From Capitulum mitella (taxonomy: Eukaryota; Arthropoda; Thecostraca; Pollicipedomorpha; Pollicipedidae): a DNA stretch of 64,000 nt. Both the position numbers and the translations under genes were made by a program. The DNA lies in the NCBI GenBank assembly GCA_030062745.1, contig CP099849.1, forward strand, positions 18,398,144 to 18,462,143, in the 5' to 3' direction. The notes below the pieces were generated by a model, which was given only the letters and a program-made list of their open reading frames with translations, made no database searches and was not told the origin of the DNA. Positions 1 through 12,600 of this stretch are shown in pieces; positions within the stretch are counted from its first letter, which is position 1, and every line of letters begins with the position of its first letter.

Positions 1-224
1 TGACCTCTGGCACTCAGTCCCTCATGAGAACGCTGTACGCGATAGTGGGATTAAGTAGCTGCGCGACCGACTTCTCATAATGCCCGCCTTCTGGGCTGAA
101 GGTCAGTCTAATTATGATGACTTACTTACGCTGATTCCGTCTTCAGATCCCTAACAATGAACCTTAGTTAAGGCTTGGATAGTTAAGCTCCGTCGTGAAG
201 ATCGGATGATAAAACGACCAGCCG

Positions 225-800
225 TCGGACCGGGGTCACCTCGGGAAGGCAACTGTGGCTGTCTCGTCTCCGACACGAACTGGACGGGAAACGGTCATCT
301 GACCAGCTCACCGCAGTGAGAGGATCCATGACCATGTCACTCTGGTACACTGACCGGACTGTAAACGGTCACCTGACCGGGCCACCAAACTGAGAGGAGC
401 TGTGAACGTCACTGCCAGACACTAGCTGGACAAGTTCAAATAAAGTTCATCTGACCGGGTCACCACAGTAAGAGGATCCATGATTACGTTCTTCCTGTGT
501 GCTGACCGGACTGTGAGCGGTCTCCTGACCGAGGCGCCAAAGTAAGCGGATCTGTGACCGTCACTGCCGGACACTTACTTGACGGCGAAAGATCATCAGA
601 CCAGGTCACCACAGTGAGAAGGTGCGTGATCACGCCACTCTGGTGCACGAACCTGGCGGCGAGCGGTCATTTGACTGACCTGGACCACGGCGAGAGGACG
701 GACAGTCATCTCCAACTACTGGACATGACCGGGTCACCACAGTGAGAGGATCCGTGACCACGTCACTCCGGTCCACTGATCGGACGGCGCGCGGTCGGCG
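225..800. repeat. Dimeric minisatellite, about 150-bp higher-order unit
   Basis: Two alternating half-units of about 75 bp. The CAGTGAGAGGATCC-like half recurs near 318, 470, 614 and 741, and a diverged half lies between (near 392, 541 and 690). Copies differ at many positions, so the array is old. Any open frames across it are by-products of the repeat. Confidence 0.8.
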
Positions 801-3542
801 TCACCTCCGGATGCCGGGTTTGCCGCTCGTGATGAGACATCGCCCGGATGACCGCTGTCGGAGCAGCAACCTTCATTACCCGGACGGCCCCGCGAACGCC
901 TAATTAAGGCCAGACACGAACTTGCTTCCGTGAGGTCAACGTACAGGCAGCATCAACTGAACCGTGAACGGCAGCTTTGTCCCATCGGGGCGTTGTGCTT
1001 AAATGACGTTTATTAAAATGACGCCGTTGGCGGTTTCTACTGTGACGCTATGGATGGTTTGCATACCAGCCCTCAAATTTATCGTGAGAAGCTGTCATCA
1101 TTTACCTTACCAACAGGTGCGCCTTCACGTTGTTGATTTTTACAGAAATGCTGCTTCCTTTGGTTTCTTGAAATCATGCAATTGCTTTTTATATTCTAAA
1201 GCTGTTTAATGTTTGGTTTCTTTCGAGCATCCTAGTAACTTCAAAACTAGATGTACCGTATCACTGAACTGCACATCACAGCTTCATAACTATACTAGCG
1301 TTTGGTGCCAGCCGCCTGGACAAAATTCCCTAACTTGCTTACAGTCCGCTTGCTTCTTGTTTTACTCTCGATTCTGCTCCAGACCCGAGGCCGTGGCCAT
1401 TCTGTAGCGAATCACAATGCTTGTCATTTCTGCCGCGGCACGGTATCGCGCAGCCGCAGATGAAATTCCTCGCTGCAGTGAGCGTGCGGCTGGGTACGTT
1501 GTCTCCGGCCCACTCCGCCAGAACCGGCCGGAACAATGGTGTTCCAGCGCTGTTTTCCGAGAGCGTGCGCCCGAACGCGCCGCCCAATCCACTCCAATTC
1601 GGCCTGCCCTCTGCTGTGTTGGCCGCCTGTTTGCCGCCGGCGCCGCTTGATTCGATGGCCCATCGAGTCTGGCGGGCCGGCTGCAGCGCTGCAGGCCAGC
1701 GAGCCCTGCTCCACATGTTTGTCACCGGGGGAGGGAGGTCAAGGTCGGCTGCAGGCGGGCGTCTGCCGCCTCCCGCCGTCTCCTCGTCGCGCTGCGGCGC
1801 CGCCGTCTCCATTGGCGGACGCCCGTTTTAAACGGCGCCATGATCGTTCATCTTGTTAGAGGAGAATCCATCTCACTTGTCAGCTGACGTCGGCGAGGAG
1901 AGGACCGTCCTCCCCCTGTGTGCATCCAGTTAACCGGCGCATTGGCGCCAATCTGCAGAAGCCCGGGAGAGGCCACCCGCGGCCATTGAACTCTTTGTGG
2001 CCAGAACAGCTGGCCGCTCTTGAGTCGCGGTGAATCCATTGCCTGCACAGGTCACGCTCCAGCGACCGTCGGCCGGACTCCGACAAACGGGCGCGGCGTG
2101 CTGTTGGACCGGGAGCCAGCCCGCTCACCCGAGCCCGAAACCGGGGCAGCCTCAGCACACCTCTCGGCTCCGGCAGGCGCGCTCCCAGAACCTCCGTGTC
2201 GCCGCCCAGTCTCCCTGCCGCCGCCGGTCGCCGGGCTGCGTTTTTGCCTCGGGCCGAGCGGTCTGTCGGGCCGACGGCCGCCTCCCGGCAACAGCCGGCC
2301 GAGGACGCGGCGACGCGTCGTTTGCGGCAATCGCCGACCGGATGCTGCCGGCCCGCCGCCCGTCCCGCGTCCCGCCCAAATGGTCCCGCCGCCTCCGGCG
2401 CGACCATTTGGAAGTCCGCCTCCTCTTCCGGCGCCGTGTTTGGGCCGATTGAGTCCGCCGACGAAGTGGTGGATGAGTGTTTTGTGTTGCCCGATGCCTT
2501 TTTACGCAGCAGTGTTCTGTGCGAGTGTAGATTTGCGGTTGGTTTTGCGTTCCGCGCTCTCTGGAGGACCCTGGAAATCGGCTTCATCATTTGTTGTCAA
2601 CCCAGCGCCCAGGAAGGTCTTGCCTCTGCGCTGATCACCTTGAAATCTACCGAGGCTGAAGGCTATGAACGTGCACTTTTTTGTTTGGCCTCGAACTGTA
2701 GTCTGGCGTCTATTCGGTGGAAAACGTCGCAATTTCTGGCTTGTTTATATGACGGGGTGGAACAAGTAGTTCTAAAGCACCATTAAAAGCTTTTGTCGGG
2801 ACCGACGACTGTCTTTCATTCAACGATTTGGCATTTATAACGTAACCGGTGACTCGAATTTGATTGAGTATTATCACTATTTGATGCATAAGACAGCCGT
2901 AATTGTCGTTTGCCTAAGCGCCATGTTAGACGCTTGCACTTCAAAGGAATGAAATAACAGTTTTTAGTACATTTCTTTTATTTCCATTTTGCTTTTTCGA
3001 TCAAGTGTAACAGGTGTTTATTTTCGAAGAAAATAATGGGAGTAAAATTATGGCACTTACTTAGAAGCGTTTTTGAACAGACATAAAATGACCCTGTTTT
3101 AGGTTCTTTCCCAGGCTGATGATTTGGATAAATGCGTTACGTGAACCGTAAAAAACGTGCACATGACCATCTCACAAGACGGTCTAGATACTGATGCTAG
3201 ATACAAAGTATCTGGTATCAGTATCTGTCTAGTATCAAACCGAGTTATTCATTCCCAACTCACGTATTTCATTTGGTCCAGACCAACAGCAATAATCGGC
3301 CGCTCGATGATGTCCTCCACCTCTAGCATCCCCCTCCCCCCCCCACCTCTCCCTCTGACCCGTTCGCGTGCCACTCGACTCCGTTGACAGGAGCCGATCG
3401 GAGGACGCCGAGTGTGCGGCCTCGCCTCCCGATGCCCATCTGGGCCCCGTCCTTGCCCCAGATGGAGGGGCGGATCCCACACGCGGACGCGGCGCCGCCG
3501 ACCCGCCTGCCGACAACCGACTAACGGGAACGGTCCGGCTGG
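801..3542. other. No gene recognised; CpG-rich patches
   Basis: Contains a GC- and CpG-rich stretch at about 1,420-2,450 followed by AT-richer DNA. Frames are open on both strands only because stops are rare in GC-rich sequence; no domain or motif is recognisable. It could include upstream regulatory DNA. Confidence 0.5.
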
Positions 3543-3678
3543 GACCCGGCGGCTGACCTGCTGAGGCTGAGGCGGGACACGCCGCCCGGTCAGACCGAGA
3601 CCCGGCGGCTGACCTGCTGAGGCTGAGGCGCGACGCACCGTCCGGCCAGACCGAGACCCAGCGGCTGACCTGCTACGG
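3543..3678. repeat. 56-bp tandem repeat, about 2.4 copies
   Basis: The string GACCC(G/A)GCGGCTGACCTG begins at 3,543, 3,599 and 3,655, giving an exact 56-bp period with about 10% divergence between units. Confidence 0.85.
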
Positions 3679-3961
3679 GCGACCTGCTGCGCCTGATTCT
3701 GCCACTTTCTGCCCCCGTCCGGACAGCCCCGCGGGCAGCGGGAGCCGCTCGGCCGCCGGCTGCAGCCGCCGGCCGAGCGGCGATAGGAGTGCGTGGCCGC
3801 GGCAAGTGCCCGTGATGACGCAGTGCGCGCGCCGCCGCCGCTGAATTAGCTGGGCTGGGCCGGCTGGCCGGCGGCAGCTGGGTTCTGCCAGCGCTGCAGC
3901 GCGCTCAGTCCGTCCGGTGCCGGCCGCAGCAGCGCTGAGTCACCGACAGGTGCGAGCCGAG

Positions 3962-4310
3962 CCTACGACGACCGAGTCGAGTCGGGCCGAACCGGATCGA
4001 GCCGAGCCGGGCCGGGCCGAGCCGAGCCGAGCCGGACCGAGCCGGATCGAGCCGGGCCGAGCTGGGCCGAGCCGAGCCGGGCCGAGACAGACCGAGCCGG
4101 GCCAAACCGGACCGAACCTACGACGACCGAGCCGAGTCGAGCCGAGCCGGGCCGAGACAGGCCGAGACAGGCCGAGCCGGGCCGAGACAGGCCGAGACAG
4201 GCCGAGCCGGGCCGAGCCGGGCCGAGCCGGGACGAGCCGGGCCGAGCCGGGACGAGCCTTCGACGACCGAGCCGGGCCAAGCCGAGCCGGGCCGGGCCAG
4301 GCCGAGACCG
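3962..4310. repeat. Pentanucleotide (GCCGA/GCCGG) array with nested larger unit
   Basis: A run of GAGCC/GGGCC pentamers. A longer landmark, CCTACGACGACCGAG or a close variant, restarts at 3,962, 4,117 and 4,257. The spacings of 155 and 140 are both multiples of five, so the whole array stays in 5-bp register. Confidence 0.85.
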
Positions 4311-7300
4311 AATCCAGACCGCACCGAATCCGACCCCTCCACGCGGCGCTTTTTGTTGATGACACGGCTGTAACTGTACACAGGCGGTCGGCCGTGCAGA
4401 TGGCACGCCACAGTCGCTACCGCCAGAGGGTCATAGCGCATGCGCGCTGCGGGCTGGCGCTGGATATTTCGGCTGTTTGCCGGTCGGAACGACAACAAGG
4501 GAGAGGAGACTGAAATGGAAGAGAAATGGGAGCGAGAACGATAACGAGCAGCGATAGCCAGAGGACGGGAGAAACTGCGTTTCTGAGTGAATACGTGTGT
4601 TGACAGCTGTTGCCCTGGGCGGCCCTCGGGTGAAACTAATTTGCCTGCTTGTCTAATAACTTTGTTGTCACGAATTCCGGAGATAACGGGCATCTCGCTA
4701 ACTGGTGATTTGGGCGAGGCGGAACGGCAAAATCACTACCAAGCAAGGCCGACCAGCTAGAAGAACTAATATTCAGCATCGCATCCCGAATATTCGCAAT
4801 GTGGTCGGCTTTGAGACTGTTGCCGACATAGGGTTTGCTTGTTTAGGTGCCACTTGATAGGTTTACGCGGTTATGCGGGCTGCTCTGCCACAAAGACCTG
4901 CAGGATGCCTGAGCCTTTGAGCCGATGGCATCATCGGTCCTCTGATCTATCGCGTGGGGGTCTTGCGGTCCATACCGAGCGTGCCGGCCACGCCTGAAAG
5001 TCCTTGAGATAAAATCTGGTAGATAAACCAGCCCTCTGGGGTCCAACCCACGATCGTGCCGAACAGAGGGCTAGGGGTTAACTTACATGCTAGTGCTGTG
5101 GATGACTCGACTGGCGACATCTGCTTGGATACCGAAGACAGTATTTTGAGCCGGAACATTCGAAGTTTGCAGTTTGCTTATTTATTCACCGCAGCAGAAT
5201 GGAAATCGGGTTTGTCTACTGCGAAATTGGAAGACGCCGATCTGGGAATGGTGAACAAGAAAGTATCTGATGAAGAGGAGCACATTCCTTTACATTCGTT
5301 AACCAGACAGCTGTCTCCTTTCAGCGTCGCTCGGGCACAAAAACTGCACCGTCACGAATACAAAGCACGCACTGCAAATGGAAACGCTCCAACAGAATGG
5401 CTTCTCTCGGCATGGACGCGGAGAAACCCGCAGTAATTGTGCCTTCGAAAAAGCGTCCTTAACGATTTCAAGCGTGAGCATTCGCTGCGACCCGCCTGGT
5501 GGCATGTGGCGCTGGAATGGCCGGGAGTCTCGCACGCCAAGGGTGTAGCACCAGCGCACCCGGCTCAGATAGTTTCTAAATGTAAATGACCGTCACGCGG
5601 CCCGGAGCAGCGGCCGCGGGTCGTGCGGGCTACCTCCTCCGCTTCAGTGGTATTGTTAGTCACGCCTGCTGCCGTCCGGACCACACGACCGGCACGTTAT
5701 TCGAAATTAAACACCCTCGGATTCCTTCATGATTGCTCGGTCGGTCGTTAAGCCAGCTTGCAGCAGGCGATAGCGCTGTTGGAGGTGTTTTTGTTTTTCT
5801 GCCCGGCCGTCGCCCTCGCTGTTGGCTGGCTTAGCCTCGGCTAACACGGCCTTGATGGTGCTTGCAGCCGGTGGGGCCGGCATGGCACCGTCTGGTGCAA
5901 ATGCCGCTTCTTTACACAGAAATTTTCGCGCGAGAAACTTCAGCGTTATTTGGGTCACACGGAAACCGGGGACGATGTCTTGAGCTATGTTTTTGGGTGC
6001 CCAAGCAGGTGAAGTTAATACCGTAACACCCTGCTGGATTGTTCTCAATATGCCACGCTTCTTTCTTCGTCTAGCCAAATCCTTGACAAGTTTATGGAAA
6101 CAGTGGCACATGGATGCTATTGGTACTGTAGTATTGTTCCTCTAGTTTTTGTTGTACGATAATAAGGGAGTGCGGCGTGACTGACAGTGAGACCCAATGT
6201 TAAACACACACGAACACTTTTAATCCCACCCTGCTGAACATGTATAGGCAATATGTGCGACTTTCATAAGTATACGCCAAAGCGACTCGCAAACGTTTTG
6301 GTAAATGCCAGGAAGTCGGTAATTTCCATTTCCGGGGATCGTCGTTCGTCTCCACGCCGCTCCATTTCCTATCATTCACGAGCTATACATCACACGTCAC
6401 GGACCATTGACTCCCCTCAGTGGAGGCGCCCTGTAAAATCCAGCACGTGCTTCGCTATTTCAGGCTCTTTCGTGCGGAAGATTCCGGCGTTTCTGCCCAC
6501 CGAGGCGCGGCGACCCTGGTCCCGCTATGGCAGGCCTGGAGCGTAGGCGACTGCGGCGCCGCTTTGCGCGGCGACACCAGATGAACGATAAGGGAAAGAT
6601 CGAACCACGAAGGAACGCTTGGCCGGGCCCGCTGTGCTGACACCCGGCCGCGCCGAGATTTTCAATTCCACGGTATAATTCACCTTGGCGAACCCGGCAC
6701 CATACGGATTAATCCGCACGCCTTGGCGGCATTATTCCCATAGCCTCGGAGTTGACGAAATCGACATTGCTCCACATAAGCAAAGTTCCGTGGAGACCGG
6801 TTAACGGATGCAACGCTCATGGCGCGCTCCGCACACATTGCGCTCTGGGGGCGAGTCCATGCAAATTCATTCCTTCAAACCTTAGGTGATCTGAAGGGAT
6901 TTAAGAGGGCATAGCGAAATTTCCGGGAAGTCCGGAATGGCCTGAATGCGAATGATTAAATTATTTTAAAGTCCACTTGATCGTTTACTTCACCACTGAA
7001 GGAACATTTCTTCATCGCTTAAGAGACACCAGCGCACGGAAGCGGCCAGTCCACAGCCAGTCCACAGAACTGCGTTTCCAGCCGGGGATGATGGGTTCTC
7101 TCTGTGGCGTGTACCCACCAGACACCGCTGTCTCGTCTCCATGACGTCTGACAGGCGCCTCTGGGCGCGCACTTGTGGCTGCCGGCCGTCACACGCCGCC
7201 GCGGACCCTTCCCTCTGATCGGGAGATCCTCTGCAGCCTACGCCAGACACGCGAGCGCCGCCGGCTGCGAGGGGCGCCGCCTGTGAGAGAGCCCGTGCCG

Positions 7301-9350
7301 GCCGGCGCCAGGCCGCCACTGGACGGAGCTGCGGGCGAGGCCGGCGGCGCGGCGCTCCGTGTGGTCCGACCGTCTGCGCCGCGCTCGGAGGGCCGCTTAC
7401 GGTTCACCGGTGGGTGTGGAATGCCCTGCTCTCTGTGGCTGGTGGTGGCAGCGAGTGAGCTGGGAGCCGCTAGTGGTCTGCACGCGCACGCCGCGGTGGT
7501 CGCTCGGACGTGTGGCGCTGGATCGGTTGAATCTGGTTGTGAGCCAGAGCCCGTGGACCGTTGGTGGACAGTGGACGCTGATAGGTACGCCTGGACGCTC
7601 CAGCGCGTGCGATGCTGCAGGGCTTCTCTGATGACAGATAGAACGCCCGCTGACTGGTCGCTGGGAGCTTGCGGTCATCGTGCTACACTGGACGCCGGGG
7701 ACCGGTGTACCGTCACGCCAGTCTGGCTTTGACCCGGAAATTCGAACCGACCCGCCCCGGGATCTAGCGGTCTCTGTCGCAACACGATTGATGCCTGGCG
7801 CGGCCGGGAGGTGAATGCAATTGCCTCAGCCCGTGCCTGCTGTCCCGACCTTGGAAGTGACCCCGCCCATTGGGCCCACTGGACAGGTGCCGGTATTTTC
7901 CATCGTCTCCGACAGCGAGTTGCCGCGTCCAATTGACTCGACTCATTATCGGCAGGAGTTTATCGGCGACGTTCCCTTCGATGCTCCATTGTGTCCTTTG
8001 ATTCGACTGAAAGAGGCGCCAGACACCACTTACAGCCCCTTCAAGCCCGTGTCGTGGTTCTGAGTTAGTAGCGCCGGCGCCCAAAAACACGCCTGTTTTT
8101 GGCCGGCGCCGCCGCGGCCGGACCTGTTTTTCCGCGCCGCCCCGGGCCGGATCAAATCGGGCCGGCCGGCCCGCGGACGACGCGTAATCGCCGCCGCCAC
8201 CGCCGCGCCGGCGCCGCTTGCGCAAGTGCGCCGCGATCGCCGCCGGTGCGTCACGATCGCCGCGGCGGCGGGGCCGGCGGGCCGCGGGCGCCCCGCCGCG
8301 ATGGAAGGACCCCGCGCCGCGCGCTGTTGTCGGCGCCGACCGGCCGGCGGCGATGAGAGGGTCGGCCGGCCACCTGTCGGACATCGCGCGCGGCACGGAG
8401 ACATGCGTCCCCATTGTCTGCCTGCCGCCGGACAGAATATCAGATAGGGCCCCGGTTCTCGACTGTCCGGCCGCACGGCGCGACTTCGTCAGCGGCCGCG
8501 TGTGGCCGTCCCTGCCTCGGCTTCATTGGACCTGGTCGGGCGCACGAGACAGGCTCTGCACGTGTCTCAGCTGCCTGTACCGGGGCCCTATCTGACGACT
8601 GCTGCCCCGCATATACATACCGCCCCGACCCTAATCAGATTGGACGCGCGAGCGACGCCGCCTGTCGAGAGGCGAGCTGGCGGAGCTTCCGTGTATGGGA
8701 AACCTTACTGCCTGCCCAAATACGGGGGAAGGAGAGACGGACGAGGCCGAGCGGCGGTGAGGCAGAGGCGCGACGGATGGCAGATGGTATCGCGCCCCTA
8801 GCTTGAGCAAAACAGCACGCTCAGTGCAAATTAGCCAGACGTGTTTGTTCACAAATGGGGGATCCTGCTCTGTCGTTGAAAGGAAAATACGTGATTACAC
8901 GTGGTTGCAACCTTGGGAAGGGTTTCGCCATTTCCGTTGCGATCTTTTCACCGGGCGATGGATTTCGAGCCTGGCAGCAAATCAGCTTTACATTGATGCA
9001 GCCAAAATGAGATGCGCCAGGGACGAAATTCGGCTAGTGTTTGTCGGCAAATGGAAAACAACATCCATTTTTAATTGCTCTGCGGCTTACAGTTCGACGC
9101 AGTGCTCCAATAATCAGGATCATTTCCCAATTGCCTTCTAATCGCCCGTACTTGCAGTCGCTTCATTGTTTTATTTCCAATGTTTCTGTGTGAACGTTTT
9201 AAATGTTATCAGGGTGGTTGACTGAATGGTTGTCATTTGCAAAATGCAGAGGTGTCAAACGCAGGAATAACATCAGTTATGTGTATCCACCGCTTGGTTT
9301 CATTCCCCGGGATCGCTGACGGTAACAGCTGACGACCATTCCTGCTTCGT
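4311..9350. other. No gene recognised; possible 5' region of cobl
   Basis: Moderate-GC DNA with CpG-rich patches near 7,190-7,420 and 8,060-8,420. A donor-like GCG|GTGAGG lies at 8,757 and could end a 5' exon of cobl. A 134-codon frame on the minus strand (5,707-6,111) is not recognisable. Nothing else is supported. Confidence 0.45.
8060..8420. promoter_or_regulatory. Very CpG-dense patch, candidate promoter region
   Basis: About 360 bp of extremely GC/CpG-rich sequence 1.1-1.5 kb upstream of the first recognised cobl exon. Its position suits a promoter or 5' exon, but no TATA box or initiator was identified and similar patches occur elsewhere in the window. Confidence 0.25.
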
Positions 9351-9509
9351 GTGCTTCAGTCCTCAGGGCCCCTGTCAGTTACTGGCCGCTCCTGGTTCCT
9401 GTGTTTCAGTCTGCAGGACCACGGGCGATGACTGACCGCCACTGGCTGTCGTGTTTCAGCCTCCAGAACCGCGGGCGGTGACTGACCGCTCCGATTTTCC
9501 GTGTTTCAG
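9345..9509 (+). repeat. 50-bp tandem repeat of a 3' splice site before cobl exon 1
   Basis: GTG(T/C)TTCAG(T/C) occurs four times with its AG ending at 9,359, 9,409, 9,459 and 9,509: an exact 50-bp period. The last copy is the acceptor inferred for cobl exon 1. Flanking unit sequence (ACTGACCGC) is also shared between copies. Confidence 0.85.
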
Positions 9510-9528
9510 TCCGGACTTCACGCGGCTG

Positions 9529-9680
9529 ATGGCGCCGCCCCCGCTACGGCGCAGCAGCGCCAGCCAGCTGCCGGCGCACGCCGTCACAGAGGACACGCCG
9601 CCCGACATGCTGGAGGGCCAGATGAACCTGAGCGTTCTGCTGCCGGACGGACGCCACTGCCGGATGAGCGTGGACCGCGG
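9529..9680 (+). CDS. cobl: cobl exon 1 (first recognised coding exon)
   Basis: Encodes residues 1-50 and ends phase 2 (CGC GG, then GTGCGT). After a short APPPLRRSS opening it carries MNLSVLLPDGRHCRMSV, matching the first beta-strands of the Cobl domain. The exon itself begins at 9510 after GTGTTTCAG. The reading frame stays open upstream of 9529, so an upstream coding exon cannot be excluded. Confidence 0.8.
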
Positions 9681-12600
9681 GTGCGTGTCTGCCGCCGTCT
9701 GCCGCGGGCTGCCGACTCCCAGCTGGCAGTGGTGGCGCGATGCGTGGCGCGGCTTGTGAACCAAGAACGCGGGACGGACGGCGCGTTGGTGACCAAGATG
9801 GCTTGGGCCGGGCCACAGTTTGTCCCTGGAGCATGGACCAAACACGCTGCAGTACGCTCTGAGATCAGTAGTGGACGTCTGTGAGATTACATGGCTGTAC
9901 GGGTGTGCATGGCTGATGGATCGTGGGTGTCAGGGTGATCAAGGTACGTGGGACGCATGAACTTGGACACGAAATTGCTGGTTAGGCTAGGCGGAAAAGT
10001 TTCGATTCTTTCCGAGTTTGCAGTATGCTCCCGTTAATTGTCGTTTGTCATGAAATCCATCAGGCACCTCTATCAGTGGCATCTACGCTTTTTTCGAACC
10101 CAAATGGCCATTACCAATACTCTAGCTCTGTGTCTTTCCATTTTTACTTGTCGCTAATCCAATACGTCGGTTCGCAACGGTATATGTTATTATGACGCAG
10201 TTCTAGACCCATATTTCCTCACATACGTTGTTTTAGACGAAGGAAGCGAGGACAGCAAGCAAGCGCGACCATGCAAGCTATGGAAACCAAGTTTTGTTTG
10301 CTTTTATGGAAGCAATTCACAGATTTTAAAAAAGCAATAAGGGAAATTTGTATGAAAGATTTCTGATCAACTCAACAGATCTGACCGCAAGTCATTTGAG
10401 CAGAATTCCGGTGCAGCTCACTCACAGAGGCTTAAAATTCTACACATCTTGATTTGAGTGATTCTGTTGCTCTGCGGGCCTAATGTTACGCTCTGCTGTT
10501 GTGGCACGGGGGCATACCTCAACAGCAGGATGGTTTCCTTCGGCGTCCTTTTATCGGGTAGTCAGGCGGGCAGGACTGACGGACTAGATGCAAATACATT
10601 AGAGGTAAAAATCAGTTAATCCGCATTTTAAACACGGATCAGTTTTAAGGTCACTTATTCGGGCAAGTGACCAGTTAGACTATGGAAATATCGTCAATTT
10701 GCACAAGTATGCTTGGTGGTGTACATGCTCTGACCAGCAGCATTCAAGTTTTCTTATCGATTCTGTTACATTCGTTGCCTGTTGAACTAAACTGACATTG
10801 AATTAAGTTAGGTTTTAACCTCTGTGTGAACTTTTGGTCGATTAACTCTGACACTGTGTGCCTTTAAGAGTCGTGAACGCGATAAATGACGCTGTGTTCG
10901 GTACGATTAATTAACTGAATGACCTGAAATAGTCCAGGGTCGCTTTATTTCCACAGCAACGACTTACAAGTTATCTGGCGTAGTAGTAATTTTACTCATA
11001 CTCATTATTTATATTTGATATGAAGACTTAATAAATACCAAGAAAAGCAATGTGGTATCTGAGAATTTACCCTCCAGCTGACTAAGCTGCTGAAGAAAAC
11101 CGGGGTTTATTTAAGATTTACCTTGTATCCAAATGTTTATGATGGCTGTGACATTGTGAGCTTCGAATTTTTGGAAACCTTTTTATTTAGTTGTATTAAC
11201 ATGGACGGCGTCGGAATACGTCATGAACCCATGGAAGGATGAACTGCATCCACTTCGCCAATGAAACGTCCGAAAAGTGTCACGTGAACCGAGGTGAAGT
11301 CACTGTGTGACGACCGTCCTGCGTTTCATCTCCGACACTTGGGGAATGTCTACTAACCTTGTGCGACCTTTGCCCCCTCAGCACACCGATGATGGACCTC
11401 CTCATCCAGGTCACCACCGCCAACAAGATCAGTCCCGGAGGTCATGTGATCCAGGTCATCTCCGACCGGGGTCACAGCTACCTCAGCTACAAGCCCAGCA
11501 CGCCCATAGGTATGCTGCCCGCGCGCACACGCCGAGCCTCGCGCTGCGGCCGGTGACGTCACCAGTGCTCCATCACCGTCGCGCCCGTAACGGCTGTCGG
11601 CTTTGTCTGCTGTCGCCATTGACGACTCCTGTGAAGAAGTCGGCCCGAGCTTTTCGCGACTCCGTCCGGCGTTCAAAAGACCTGTTGACCTTTTTATGGC
11701 TCGCGTCGGCCCTTGTGCCTGTTTGCGCGGCGCTCTTTTCATTTCTCATTCGCGAATCCCTGGGTGTTTTGTGACGAGTGTGAACATAGTGCGCGGCCGG
11801 GGCTCACAGCAACCGACGACCTTGGCGGAGGTCACGGTGTAGACGTTGCGTCAGCGCCGTCGGCGACGTTGTTAAGTGGTCTGCCTGTGCAAAGGAATGA
11901 TGCGGACCGCACTGTCTCTAGGATCTCGAGCATCAGTCCAATTGGCGGCATTGGCGACACTTTGCAGCAGATGACGTCGTGACGTGACACGTTGTCTGCA
12001 CCGGCCGCTACAGACGTCTGCACGCGGCTCGTCACAGATGAAATGATGAACACAATACCACTGCGCTGTCTGTCCAAAGACGCATGCACGGTCTCCGCAG
12101 GACATTGAGCATCGTGGGGCTGAACGCCGCTGGAAGCGATGGTTTCCCAGAGCTGTGGTTCCAGTGCCGAAATTCCACCTGTCCTGCGGACGCCCGCGGT
12201 CGCGCGCTCCCACGGGTGTCCGCGAGTCGGCACAGTGTCGGGGTCCGAGGCAGGATCTGGGGCCGCTGCAGAGTTTGGCAGACGTAGGAGCTGGTTCGCC
12301 TCGCCGGGCGTGCAGTGCGTATCCAAGCCGAAACCTTCCTGGGGGTGGTGGGAAGGGAAGCCTGGCGCGCGGCACTCTGTGGGAGGTAGGCCAGCACCCA
12401 ATGCCATGGGGGCCGCAGAGGGCATGCAATACACTGGAGTCTCTTCCGGGCGACCTGCCACTTCCGTACCTGCAAAAAAGAACTGTTTCGATTTGTGTCA
12501 AGGCTTTTGGTTGGAAAGTTGATTTAATGAATGCCAGGAATATCCCATGACTATACATCATCCACAAATGCATGGGTACCAGGAGCGCCGCCATATCTAC

